From: Loktanella sp. D2R18
GTDB lineage: Bacteria; Pseudomonadota; Alphaproteobacteria; Rhodobacterales; Rhodobacteraceae
DNA length: 64,000 nucleotides
Direction: 5' to 3'
Assembly (NCBI RefSeq): GCF_003318235.1
Contig: NZ_QOCG01000032.1
Span: forward strand, 159,815-223,814
Under the pieces are notes generated by a model, which saw only the letters and a list, made by a program, of their open reading frames with translations, ran no database searches and was not told the origin of the DNA. Shown here piece after piece: positions 1-7,794 of the stretch; positions within the stretch are counted from its first letter, which is position 1, and each line of letters begins with the position of its first letter. A program made the translations under genes and the position numbers.

Positions 1-164
1 GCAACAATCTGTTCGAGTTCTTGACGTGAGATTTTGCGCCCAGCCTTTTTTATTTTTCTCAACAGATCATCAATCGGAGCCCAACCCTGTTCGTCGAGTT
101 GGAGATCAATCTCTTCCGGCTTGTGCCGGAGGACGAGTGATAAGAACTTGCTTTCTTTACTCAT
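1..164 (-). CDS. kptA: RNA 2'-phosphotransferase (KptA/Tpt1), partial
   Basis: Only the N-terminal 54 codons are present; the gene runs off the left edge. The translation begins [18 protein letters not shown] and continues with [13 protein letters not shown]. This is the hallmark start of KptA/Tpt1 enzymes (S-K-x-L-S-x-x-L-R-H-x-P-E and the GWAxxDxLL winged-helix segment). Family members transfer an RNA 2'-phosphate to NAD, giving ADP-ribose 1'',2''-cyclic phosphate; the bacterial role is unclear. The catalytic C-terminal half lies outside the window, so I cannot say whether the gene is intact. It is divergent from the small regulator at 608 and sits beside transposition genes, so it may be cargo or a flank of that element. 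Confidence 0.8.
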   Translation of the reverse strand, partial: MSKESKFLSLVLRHKPEEIDLQLDEQGWAPIDDLLRKIKKAGRKISRQELEQIV

Positions 165-607
165 GGAACCATCCAGAAATTTCCTAGTTTTCGCTCGTAG
201 CGAAATTCGGATGAGGAGCATGGGTTACTTGCCAAAGCTGGCAAGGCCGCTCGCAGTAGCAAAAATTACTGTATTTTGAGGTCATGCAGCTAGTAAGTTT
301 CGTGTTGGCATCCGTAACACGCCCCATCAATCAAAGGAAGCTGTTTGAGCGAAGTGGTCGAGCACGAGACACAACATCTAGAGCAAAACAAATTTTATCC
401 GTGTCGCATTTCACGGAGCATTGATCTCAAACGACTTTTTCGTTGAATTGCTAACACATGCGTTAACAACCTGATGTTAGCATTTAACTCACTGTTTCTG
501 CTGAAGGATTTTACTTCCCATAAGATTCTACAAGACCTATCAATTAGGTGTGTTCGCAAGCCCGATGATTCGTTTTCGGTCTTTTCTTGAAGGGAGCAAT
601 AGATCGT
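165..607. other. Divergent intergenic region with dyads
   Basis: This 443-base A+T-rich stretch separates kptA (minus) from the HTH gene (plus). No gene is visible. It holds a short palindrome TTCGCT-CGT-AGCGAA near 192-206, and an 8-base inverted repeat TGCTAACA (449-456) / TGTTAGCA (475-482) with GTTAAC between the arms. These may be operator sites for the HTH protein or transposase binding sites. I could not identify a transposon end with confidence. Confidence 0.5.
449..482. repeat. Inverted repeat upstream of HTH gene (possible operator)
   Basis: Perfect 8-base arms TGCTAACA and TGTTAGCA are separated by 18 bases that contain a smaller palindrome, GTTAAC. It lies about 125 bases before the small HTH gene. 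Dyads of this kind commonly bind dimeric repressors, but the binding protein is inferred only from position. Confidence 0.4.
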
Positions 608-868
608 ATGGTACTAGATTTAGAGCTGCACGATGACATCCGCTATCGCTTGAAAAAGCGGGGTGTTACGCTGTCTCAGATTTCTCGTGAACTTAAGAAG
701 TCGCCAAGCACGGTTACTGCTGTTTGTCAGGGGCGTGTCAAATGGGACCTTATTCAACGTGCGATCTGTAAGCACCTCGGGAAAAAACATCCTGCAGAAA
801 TCTGGCCAGATCGCTACCCTGAATTTCAATCTGAACAGGAGGACACTGAGATGTCGAGTCCACAATAA
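608..868 (+). CDS. Nlp/Ner-type HTH DNA-binding protein
   Basis: An 86-aa protein. Residues about 8-70 match the Ner/Nlp (SfsB-like) winged HTH family: IRYRLKKRGVTLSQISRELK, then STVTAV and a conserved tail with HLGKKHPAEIWPDRY. The family includes the phage Mu Ner repressor and is often found next to DDE transposase operons. The ATG at 608 was chosen because AAGGGAG lies about 11 bases upstream; a TTG at 587 would add seven residues. A strong hairpin terminator follows directly. It is a likely regulator of the adjacent element, which is inference from position. Confidence 0.7.
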   Translation: MVLDLELHDDIRYRLKKRGVTLSQISRELKKSPSTVTAVCQGRVKWDLIQRAICKHLGKKHPAEIWPDRYPEFQSEQEDTEMSSPQ

Positions 869-905
869 AAAAGAGCTGAGGGTTGCACCCCTCAGCTCTT
901 CTTAT
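868..905 (+). terminator. Rho-independent terminator
   Basis: A perfect 12-bp stem (AAGAGCTGAGGG / CCCTCAGCTCTT) with a 6-base loop is flanked by an A-run and a T-rich tail. It follows the HTH gene stop and isolates it from the tns operon. Confidence 0.85.
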
Positions 906-1026
906 CTCAGGTATCAAAGACACCGTCTATTCTTACCCTTTGATCCCTGTTTTCGAGAAAAAAGTCAAGTGTTTGGCGTGAGATACCTCGCCAAACCAAT
1001 AATTCTGACCAATCGAAAGGGTGATC

Positions 1027-1113
1027 ATGACCAACATGACACACGCCAGCCGCGCGAGCGTTTGTGCTCGCGCCCATGCCGCACACACCAACAAAATGGG
1101 GGTGGGTCAATGA
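1027..1113 (+). CDS. Possible 28-codon leader ORF before tnsA
   Basis: A short frame starts at ATG 1027, about 5 bases after AAAGGG, and ends TGA at 1111-1113. The stop overlaps both candidate start codons of tnsA (1110 and 1113). The peptide is Ala/His/Arg rich and matches nothing I recognise. The overlap is typical of translational coupling, so it may be a leader peptide or chance. Confidence 0.25.
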   Translation: MTNMTHASRASVCARAHAAHTNKMGVGQ

Positions 1114-1793
1114 TGGAGGTAGAACAACAAGGCTTTATCGTTCCAGACCCTTCCCGAAGTTCGCGGAAAATCAATTGGCGATCTAGAGCAAGTTGCCGTG
1201 GAACGCTGGTGCTATCGTTAAACAGCCGTCAACAGGTTGTCGTTTACGAGAGTTTGTTCGAACTGATGTGCATTTTACTGATCAGTTCCCGAGGCGATCT
1301 GGCCGATGTTTGGGACCAACCTGAACCAATACGGTTTACTCTTCCTGATGGCAGCCGTCACGAACATACGTTCGACTATCGTGTGACATTGGCCGACGGG
1401 CTTCGGTATGCCGTCGCCATCAAGCCCATCCATCACGTCGAGAAATACGACTTCGATCTGAAGTTAGGCTACATCCGCGCCGCATTGCCAGGTGCTTTCG
1501 CCGATGAAGTCATCCTGATGAGCGAAGCAGATTTTACACGTGCGCAAGCACTCAATGCTCAACGCTACCACGAGTTTACAAAGAAGCCTGACACAGATGC
1601 GGACGACCACATTGTTCGCGTTGCATACGAGCAGCATGAACCCACCGTTCTGGAGGATTTGATCGCAAAAAGTGGACTCGGCGGTCGCGGTTTTCGAGCG
1701 GGCTTCCGCGCCATCGTCGAAGGAAAACCCAAGCCTCTGTCTCCCGGAAAAATCGGACTTCAGACCTTGGTGTCTTCCGAGGTGCCAATATGA
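1110..1793 (+). CDS. tnsA: TnsA-like transposon endonuclease (variant active site)
   Basis: A 227-aa protein starting MMEVEQQG. The middle follows the TnsA N-terminal nuclease fold: YESLFE (first catalytic Glu), DQPEPIRF (conserved QP), HTFDYRV (catalytic Asp) and YAVAIKP, where the family has a (E/Q)-x-K motif. Here the E/Q position is Ala, so one metal-site residue seems lost. In Tn7, TnsA cuts the 5' ends so the element moves by cut-and-paste with TnsB. It heads a tns operon and is followed by an 87-aa gene overlapping by 4 bases. The upstream in-frame extension back to 663 crosses the terminator and the HTH gene and is rejected. Confidence 0.7.
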   Translation: MMEVEQQGFIVPDPSRSSRKINWRSRASCRGTLVLSLNSRQQVVVYESLFELMCILLISSRGDLADVWDQPEPIRFTLPDGSRHEHTFDYRVTLADGLRYAVAIKPIHHVEKYDFDLKLGYIRAALPGAFADEVILMSEADFTRAQALNAQRYHEFTKKPDTDADDHIVRVAYEQHEPTVLEDLIAKSGLGGRGFRAGFRAIVEGKPKPLSPGKIGLQTLVSSEVPI

Positions 1794-2053
1794 TTTTCAA
1801 CTATGATCCCACAGACACATTCTTCATCTATGGCGAAGCGCATTGGTGTTCTTACCAGACCGACACTCTTTGTATCTTCGAGCCCAAAGAAAAGGGTGCT
1901 GGTCCACCGAAGACGTTTAGCCGTAAGGAGATTGGCTTTCTAAGGGGAAGCAATCACTGGCGTTACGTTCCGGGACCCCGAACATATGAGCGCCTGAAAA
2001 AGGCAGCCAAATCGGGAAGCAAAGATCTGCAAGGTGCGTACCCTGAAGATTAG
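1790..2053 (+). CDS. Small protein between tnsA and tnsB, unknown
   Basis: An 87-aa protein, rich in aromatic residues (FIYGEAHWCSYQTDT, NHWRYVPGPRTYERL) and lysine near the end. Its ATG overlaps the tnsA stop by 4 bases and its stop lies 9 bases before the tnsB start, so it is embedded in the transposition operon. No known domain is recognised. It could be an accessory transposition factor, or it could replace the TnsA C-terminal domain that bridges TnsA to TnsC. Confidence 0.55.
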   Translation: MIFNYDPTDTFFIYGEAHWCSYQTDTLCIFEPKEKGAGPPKTFSRKEIGFLRGSNHWRYVPGPRTYERLKKAAKSGSKDLQGAYPED

Positions 2054-2062
2054 GACGCAGCA

Positions 2063-3919
2063 TTGTTCGCCTATATGGAATGCATGAATTTGGAAGCATT
2101 TCGCAACGCAGGTGCAGTCTCACTGACCCTTAAAAGTCTGACCTCGAAATGGACGGAGATCGTTGGCGCATTCCTTGAACAAGAGGCAACACGGAATCTT
2201 GGCAATGGTCCGCGTCGTGGTGGGAGCAAACTACCAGAGCAGAGAAAACCACATGCCGCCTCAACGTTACTCAAACTTTATCGCAGACTTCGACAAAGTA
2301 ACTATGATCCAGGTGTTTTGGTTCCGCACTATCGAACTGGGAAGGAACGGAGTCTAGGTTTTTGCGATCAGACCGAAGACTTCATCAGACGTTTCGTCAA
2401 AGCATCGATCAATAGAGAAGATCCCTATGCAAACGCGATTGCAAAAGATGCTCGTGATGCGCTTGTGGCAGAGAATGAGCGTCGTTCCAAAAATGGGGAG
2501 AAGCTATTGGGTGTCCCATGCGTGCGCACGATTGAGAGGCGCATAGAATGGCTTGACCCTTTCGAAGTGGCTGTTCTTCGTCATGGTATCGACAAAGCAC
2601 GAATGGATCATGCAATTTCGTCTGGTGGCCTTGATCTTCTGTATCCTCTGGAGCGGGTCGAAATCGACGAATGGGAAGGTGATGTTCGAGTAAAGTTCAA
2701 GCGGTTGGGAATTTGGGATTCACTTCCTCAAGACATCCGAAATGACGTACCCGATGGCCGTAAATGGATTTATGTAGCAATCGACTGCGCGACGCGCTGT
2801 ATCCTCGCGATGTCTGTCTGCTCCCAGCCCAATAGCGACGCGGCACGACGAATATTGGGGCAAATTGTTAAGGACAAGACGGATCTCGCGCGGTTGGCGG
2901 GGGCGGAAGGAACATGGGATTTCTTCGGAACCCCACATCTCATTTGCACAGATACCGGCTCCGCGTTTCGGTCCAACATGTTCATACTTTCTGTGAACAC
3001 ACTTGGGTCCATCATCCTGTTCCCGCCAGTGAAAATTCCAGAACTTAGAAGCCGTGTCGAACGCTTGTTTGGCACAATGGCGCGGATAATCATGCCGCTA
3101 TTGCCCGGTCGTACGTTCAGCAATCCTATGGCACGAGGCGATTATCCATCCGAAGAACGCACGGTTCTGACGGATGACGACCTAACACGCATTTTGACGA
3201 TTTGGGTGGTTGATCACTATCATCAACAACCGCACTGTGGCCTCCCAGGCGCGCAATCACCAGCAAGTCGATGGAAAGAGCTGGTCAACAAATATGATGT
3301 CACCGAGCCGCCTGACTTGAACACGCGTCGGGTGGCACTCGGTTACGAGTATGTTCGAACTCCTTCCAAACAGGGCGTCGTCTTGTTCTCCAATCATTAC
3401 GATTGCAAAAAGCTGATGAACTACCGACAGGCCCGTAAAGGCAAGCCTGTACGTATTCGGATTGATCCAGACAACATCGGTGCTGTTTCAGTGGAAATAG
3501 GTCGGGTTTGGCACCAAGCGAATGCGTTGAACGGAGAGGAAATCGAAGGTCTTTCGATGGATCATTGGACGCGTGTTGTGCGCGAGTTGCGCCAACGTAA
3601 CTCGGCTGAGGCGGAACTCACGCTACCGCAGCGAAATAGGGCGATCCAGAAAGTACGAAAGATCGTCGATGATGCGCGTGATCTCGGTGGGCTGGTTGAT
3701 CCAGAATATACCGCCGAGCGTCTTGAGTATCTGGCAAATAATCTTTGCGCAGGTTTGATTTTCAATCATCCCGATACACCGCCTGTGAGCGACAAGGACG
3801 TACCGTTCGGTCGCAAAATCGAACCTATTTTCCCGACACAACCGGACGTTCAATCCTCAGAAATTGAGCAAATACAACCCAATTCTGGGGATGAAGAAGA
3901 ATGGAAACTGGAGGAATAA
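2063..3919 (+). CDS. tnsB: TnsB-like DDE transposase
   Basis: A 618-aa transposase of the TnsB/TniA/MuA superfamily. The rve integrase core carries the catalytic triad: D202 (EIDEW), D297 (ICTDTGSAF) and E333 (RSRVERLFGTM), with the typical 35-residue D-E spacing. The N-terminal part is HTH-like and the C-terminal part is a Mu-type beta barrel plus a basic tail that would contact TnsC. It joins 3' transposon ends to target DNA. The start is TTG 2063 with AGGACG just upstream; ATG at 2075 or 2084 is possible. The stop lies two bases before the chosen tnsC start, so translation is probably coupled. Confidence 0.9.
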   Translation: MFAYMECMNLEAFRNAGAVSLTLKSLTSKWTEIVGAFLEQEATRNLGNGPRRGGSKLPEQRKPHAASTLLKLYRRLRQSNYDPGVLVPHYRTGKERSLGFCDQTEDFIRRFVKASINREDPYANAIAKDARDALVAENERRSKNGEKLLGVPCVRTIERRIEWLDPFEVAVLRHGIDKARMDHAISSGGLDLLYPLERVEIDEWEGDVRVKFKRLGIWDSLPQDIRNDVPDGRKWIYVAIDCATRCILAMSVCSQPNSDAARRILGQIVKDKTDLARLAGAEGTWDFFGTPHLICTDTGSAFRSNMFILSVNTLGSIILFPPVKIPELRSRVERLFGTMARIIMPLLPGRTFSNPMARGDYPSEERTVLTDDDLTRILTIWVVDHYHQQPHCGLPGAQSPASRWKELVNKYDVTEPPDLNTRRVALGYEYVRTPSKQGVVLFSNHYDCKKLMNYRQARKGKPVRIRIDPDNIGAVSVEIGRVWHQANALNGEEIEGLSMDHWTRVVRELRQRNSAEAELTLPQRNRAIQKVRKIVDDARDLGGLVDPEYTAERLEYLANNLCAGLIFNHPDTPPVSDKDVPFGRKIEPIFPTQPDVQSSEIEQIQPNSGDEEEWKLEE

Positions 3920-3921
3920 CC

Positions 3922-4926
3922 ATGGCCAAAGTAGGGCAACTCTCACCCGAACTTGAAATTCTCCTCGTTCGGCTGAGGGACAGATTTGTTCCACGTCAAT
4001 GCTACAATGTTTTTGCCGATTCTATGGCAAATTTTGAGGCTCGCAGGCGTGCTGAAATTGCAGAGGGTCTAAACCCGGAGGCTCGAGGAATTGCGGTCAT
4101 CGGAAACTCGGGGAGCGGGAAAAGTGAGGGCGTCGGGCATTACTTGAAGACAAATGAAACTATGTCTCTACTAACCGAAGATTGCGAAGCCGCAGATGCC
4201 GCCAGCTTCGTTGTGCCGTCACCTGCTTCGTTGAAAAAAGTTGGGTACTCATGTTTGGGAGGACTTGGGTATCCTCTGTCTCGAGATCGTTTTGCCGGCA
4301 TCATTTGGGGGTTGGTGCAGGGCCATTTAAGCGAGCTCGGGGTTATGTTTCTCCATCTAGATGAGGCACAGGATCTATATTCCTCTCAAAGTGAGCGGGA
4401 AATGTTTGCCGTCGTCAACACATTGAAGTCGATGCTGCAAAACAAGCGGTGGCCAGTCAGCATCATCTTGAGCGGCCTCCCAGACCTTTTGACCCTCTTG
4501 AATCTGGATCCCCAACTCGGTCGTCGCTTCATCCCAATCAGCTTTTCTCAGCTTGATGTGATCGAAGATGGCAGAAACGTGCGTTCACTAATCGGACAAT
4601 ACAGCAGGGCAGCCAATCTCGAACTCGAGGCCGAGCTACAATCAGACGATTTCATAGCTCGCCTCATCCATTCTGCCGCCAACGAATTTGGCATCCTGGT
4701 TGAACTTATCACCGGGGCAATAGAATTCTGTTTTCGCGGGGATGAACCCAGATTGACAAAACAACATTTTGTGGCTGAGTTTCGACGTCGTACCGGTTGT
4801 GTCAACGACTTGAATCCCTTCGTGAGAGGGGATTACAGCGCAATTGACCCAAAACTCTTGTTGCCCGACAGAAGAGACGTTTCAGCACAAACCGGAACAC
4901 CCCAGAAGCGGGGGCGGCAGAAATGA
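3922..4926 (+). CDS. tnsC: TnsC-like AAA+ transposition ATPase
   Basis: A 334-aa P-loop ATPase with Walker A GNSGSGKS, Walker B FLHLDEAQDL and a downstream sensor region, as in TnsC/TniB. These proteins assemble on DNA, receive the target signal from TniQ and activate TnsB. ATG 3922 was chosen because GGAGG precedes it by about 8 bases; an ATG at 3901 inside the tnsB end would add seven residues. The stop overlaps the tniQ start (ATGATG). Confidence 0.88.
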   Translation: MAKVGQLSPELEILLVRLRDRFVPRQCYNVFADSMANFEARRRAEIAEGLNPEARGIAVIGNSGSGKSEGVGHYLKTNETMSLLTEDCEAADAASFVVPSPASLKKVGYSCLGGLGYPLSRDRFAGIIWGLVQGHLSELGVMFLHLDEAQDLYSSQSEREMFAVVNTLKSMLQNKRWPVSIILSGLPDLLTLLNLDPQLGRRFIPISFSQLDVIEDGRNVRSLIGQYSRAANLELEAELQSDDFIARLIHSAANEFGILVELITGAIEFCFRGDEPRLTKQHFVAEFRRRTGCVNDLNPFVRGDYSAIDPKLLLPDRRDVSAQTGTPQKRGRQK

Positions 4927-6749
4927 TGCGGCTCCGGCTTACAGTTGCGCCCTTCGAGGGTGAGACAGCTAATTCGATCATAACCAGGATTGCCGATCGA
5001 AACGGGGCCAGTTTTGCCCAAGATTTTTGTGCTGATATGGGTGAGCGATGGAGAGGCATCACCGGCGGTGATGACATCGCAATTGAGGCGTTTGCTGATC
5101 TGACCGGCATTCCTCATGAGAAACTGGGTCGGTACGCTGTACGCGAGATTGGTCATCGCACCTATGGTTTGAATGGGCAATTTCTAACGCCCAAGACGAT
5201 AGACCGAGGTCGTCTCAAGGTTTGTCCAACGTGCCTTTTCGAAGATACAAAGGTAGGCGGTGCCCGACATCGTCACTGCCGAGCAGAATGGCTTTTGAGC
5301 AGTTATCTGGTTTGTCACGTACATTGCGTACCAATGCATGTGCTTCCCAATGCGGAATTTCCAAGATCCCCGTATGATTTCTACCAACGCATCAAAGATT
5401 GCTGGAGGGAGATACAGCGTGCCGCGGAATTCCGCGAAGATTTCTCAGGGGATGTTGCGTGGGGAACGTATCTGGCTAACCGCGTGAGAGGGCACAAGAC
5501 AGACACATGGTGCGACCGTTTCGACTTGGATCTACTCTGCCACATCGTAGTGAACTTAGGCACAGTCTTTCGTTTTGGATCGGCACGAAATCCATCGGAC
5601 TTGAGGTCCGATGAAAAGCCATATGCGGCATCGCAGGCCTTCCGTGCTGTTAGGGTCGGACACAAGTCCTTAGTTGATGCTTTTCGCTCAGTTCGTGACG
5701 CCTCGAATAGCCCCAAACCTGGGTTCCAAGCAGATTTTGGCGCGTTTGCTCGTTGGTTGTATCGTGTGGATTGTCGCAGCCCTAGATATGCCGAACTCTT
5801 GGATCTTACTGCAAAGTTTGCGTTTGAAAATTACCCGTACGGTAAGGGTGATGCGTTATTTGGCCGAACGTGCCAAGAGCGACAGATCCACAGCATCACA
5901 TCAGCTGCCAAACAGCACGGTTTGAAACATCCTAGAATGACAATCTTGGCTGTCGGCTTAGGATTGGGCTCCAAGGATCGGCACGAGCGTATAGAATTCT
6001 CAGCGAAGAAATATGATCCCGTTCTGGATGAATTTGCGCAATGTCTGCGCCCTAAACCGGCAGCCGCCGAGTTGGGTATCCGAGTAGAGGCCTTACAACG
6101 ATTGGCCAAGGTTGAGATCCTAAAGCCTCGGTTTGATATGCCGTCCATGGTGCCAGTTTATCATCCCAGCGATCTAGAACTGTTTAGGTCAAGCATTTTG
6201 AGACAAGCTACGGTAGTCGACAAAATTCCGACCGACATGATCCCGCTGTTCAAACTGTGCAACCATGCTAAGTGCCATTTTGAGGAAGCGATCGATCTTG
6301 TGCGATCAGGCTCTCTGAGTTCCTTTTGTAGGCTTCATTCATCGTCAAGAATTCATGATTGTTTTGCAGATCTAGAGGATCTGCGTGATCATCTGCAGGG
6401 ACCCAAACATCAGGGCTACACTAAGCAAGATGTAAAGCGCTTGCTCCGCGTCAATGATCCAACGGTGACCTTGCTGGTGCGAAACTCGATGCTTCGGGCC
6501 CGCATGGTTCGACATCACCGATCTCGCCGCCCGATGGCACTGATCGGTTCAGATGCAATGTCAGAATTTCTTGGTAGTCATGCAACGCTAGGTATGATGG
6601 CCTACGCTGCGAGGACTCAGGCTAAGCACGTCGCTACCAAGCTCGATAAAGCGGGTTTTGAGCCTCTGCCTCTAGGTGAGCGGTTCAGCAAGATCTACCG
6701 CCGCACCCCCGAACTCGAAAATCTGTTTCATCCGGGAGAGATAGCATGA
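4923..6749 (+). CDS. tniQ: TniQ-family target-selection protein
   Basis: A 608-aa protein with the TniQ signature: an N-terminal LRLTVAPFEGETANSIITR segment and a zinc-binding cluster near residues 97-135 (CPTCLFED, then RHRHCRAEWLLSS, YLVCHVHCVPM). TniQ/TnsD proteins link target recognition to TnsC. The long C-terminal half contains HTH-like stretches (PAAAELGIRVEALQRL; TKQDVKRLLRV), so it may read a specific DNA site as TnsD does. It is the last gene of the tns operon. No TnsE and no Cas genes are nearby. Confidence 0.85.
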   Translation: MMRLRLTVAPFEGETANSIITRIADRNGASFAQDFCADMGERWRGITGGDDIAIEAFADLTGIPHEKLGRYAVREIGHRTYGLNGQFLTPKTIDRGRLKVCPTCLFEDTKVGGARHRHCRAEWLLSSYLVCHVHCVPMHVLPNAEFPRSPYDFYQRIKDCWREIQRAAEFREDFSGDVAWGTYLANRVRGHKTDTWCDRFDLDLLCHIVVNLGTVFRFGSARNPSDLRSDEKPYAASQAFRAVRVGHKSLVDAFRSVRDASNSPKPGFQADFGAFARWLYRVDCRSPRYAELLDLTAKFAFENYPYGKGDALFGRTCQERQIHSITSAAKQHGLKHPRMTILAVGLGLGSKDRHERIEFSAKKYDPVLDEFAQCLRPKPAAAELGIRVEALQRLAKVEILKPRFDMPSMVPVYHPSDLELFRSSILRQATVVDKIPTDMIPLFKLCNHAKCHFEEAIDLVRSGSLSSFCRLHSSSRIHDCFADLEDLRDHLQGPKHQGYTKQDVKRLLRVNDPTVTLLVRNSMLRARMVRHHRSRRPMALIGSDAMSEFLGSHATLGMMAYAARTQAKHVATKLDKAGFEPLPLGERFSKIYRRTPELENLFHPGEIA

Positions 6750-6840
6750 GCTGTGTCGTCAAGTTTACTCGCTTCAGCATAAATCGAAACCAGCCCAGGT
6801 TCACGGTCATCAATCAGCAAAACGCAAAGGTACTTTCGCC

Positions 6841-7080
6841 ATGGCAAGCATAACAGTGAGAAACCTCCCCGATGAAGTGCACCGCGGACTCAAACAACTA
6901 GCTGCTCAAAACAATCGAAGCACAGAGGCAGAAGTTCGTAACATTCTTTCGACTGTGGTTCGGCAACAAACCGGCGGTGGATTGGGTGCGACGCTTCACA
7001 AGCTGTGGGGTAATAACCTTGGCGGCGACCTTGAAACTCAACGCAGTACAGATGGTCTTCGCGAGGTCAATTTTGAATGA
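6841..7080 (+). CDS. FitA/VapB-like ribbon-helix-helix antitoxin
   Basis: A 79-aa protein. ASITVRNLPDEVHRGLKQLA followed by STEAEVRNIL is the FitA/Arc-type ribbon-helix-helix with the usual N-terminal beta strand. The C-terminal part should wrap the toxin. It overlaps the toxin gene by 4 bases (ATGA). The family neutralises a PIN toxin and represses its own promoter, which would lie in the 90-base gap after tniQ. AAAGG precedes the ATG. Confidence 0.85.
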   Translation: MASITVRNLPDEVHRGLKQLAAQNNRSTEAEVRNILSTVVRQQTGGGLGATLHKLWGNNLGGDLETQRSTDGLREVNFE

Positions 7081-7496
7081 TTATCCTTGATAAAACGGTC
7101 ATCCTAGAAACCCGGCAAAGAGAGCCTGATCCAAACGTAATCGCGTTCTTGGACGATCTTGATCCGACAACAACCTATACTACTGCGATTACCGTCACAG
7201 AAATCATGCGCGGAATTGGTTTGTTGCCCCCTGGGAACCACAGGAAGGAGCTTGAGAACACAGCAAACACGCTGCTCCAAGAAGCTTTTGCTGGGCGTAT
7301 TCTCCCGTTCAACGTTGAAGCGGCGCGGTTTATTGCAGTTGATGCCGTCCGAAACGAACATCCCAGATTGGCAGTTTCTTTTGCCGATCGGTTGGTCGCT
7401 GCGATTGCCAAATCCAATAATGGCGCAACCATTGCGACACGTGATGTTCCCCGATTTGAAGCTTTAGGTGCGCAGGTCGTTAGACCGTGGAAGTGA
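7077..7496 (+). CDS. vapC: PIN-domain toxin (FitB/VapC-like)
   Basis: A 139-aa PIN-domain ribonuclease. Acidic metal-binding residues are visible: D5 (IILDKTV), E42 region (TVTEIMRG), the ADRLVAAIA Asp and the ATRDVPRFE Asp. The family usually reads LDTNV at the start; here it is LDKTV, so the conserved Asn is replaced. Such toxins cleave tRNA or other RNA. With its antitoxin it lies directly behind the transposition operon and could stabilise the element. Confidence 0.85.
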   Translation: MIILDKTVILETRQREPDPNVIAFLDDLDPTTTYTTAITVTEIMRGIGLLPPGNHRKELENTANTLLQEAFAGRILPFNVEAARFIAVDAVRNEHPRLAVSFADRLVAAIAKSNNGATIATRDVPRFEALGAQVVRPWK

Positions 7497-7794
7497 TATC
7501 GTGGGCTGCTGAGCCGTTAGTTGTCGGTAGTGGCTTAAGATAACCTTGGGCCTTAGAAATTGAGAGCATTGTCCTTATTCTCACAAAGACTGTCTGCTTG
7601 AACCCTAACAGCATCAGTGGTGCAAACAGACAGTCATGTAGGTTAGTGCCGGACATGAGGCCCGGCGGGATGGGCTTAAACGGGATCGCCGCCATTCCCA
7701 TCGCCGCACTTGATCCGCCCCACAGTGCGGCGTCTCCTGCGGTCCCCGCGCTTCATGGGTCCGGGTCCCCAATAAAATTTTTCGATTGATACGC
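7497..7794. other. Intergenic region with inverted repeat
   Basis: This 298-base gap between the toxin gene and the convergent ParB-like gene has no visible gene. It contains the inverted repeat GACTGTCTGCTTG (7588-7600) / CAAACAGACAGTC (7623-7635), 12 of 13 positions pairing with a 22-base loop. It could be a bidirectional terminator, a recombinase or ParB site, or a transposon end. Confidence 0.45.
7588..7635. repeat. 13-base inverted repeat, function unknown
   Basis: Arms GACTGTCTGCTTG and CAAACAGACAGTC differ at one position and enclose 22 bases. It lies between the convergent toxin and parB-like genes. There is no T-run typical of a rho-independent terminator, so a protein-binding site is equally possible. 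Confidence 0.5.

Noticed and set aside
663..1107. Long N-terminal extension of tnsA back to 663
   Set aside because: It would run through the HTH gene in another frame and across a strong terminator. The TnsA-like start is at 1110.
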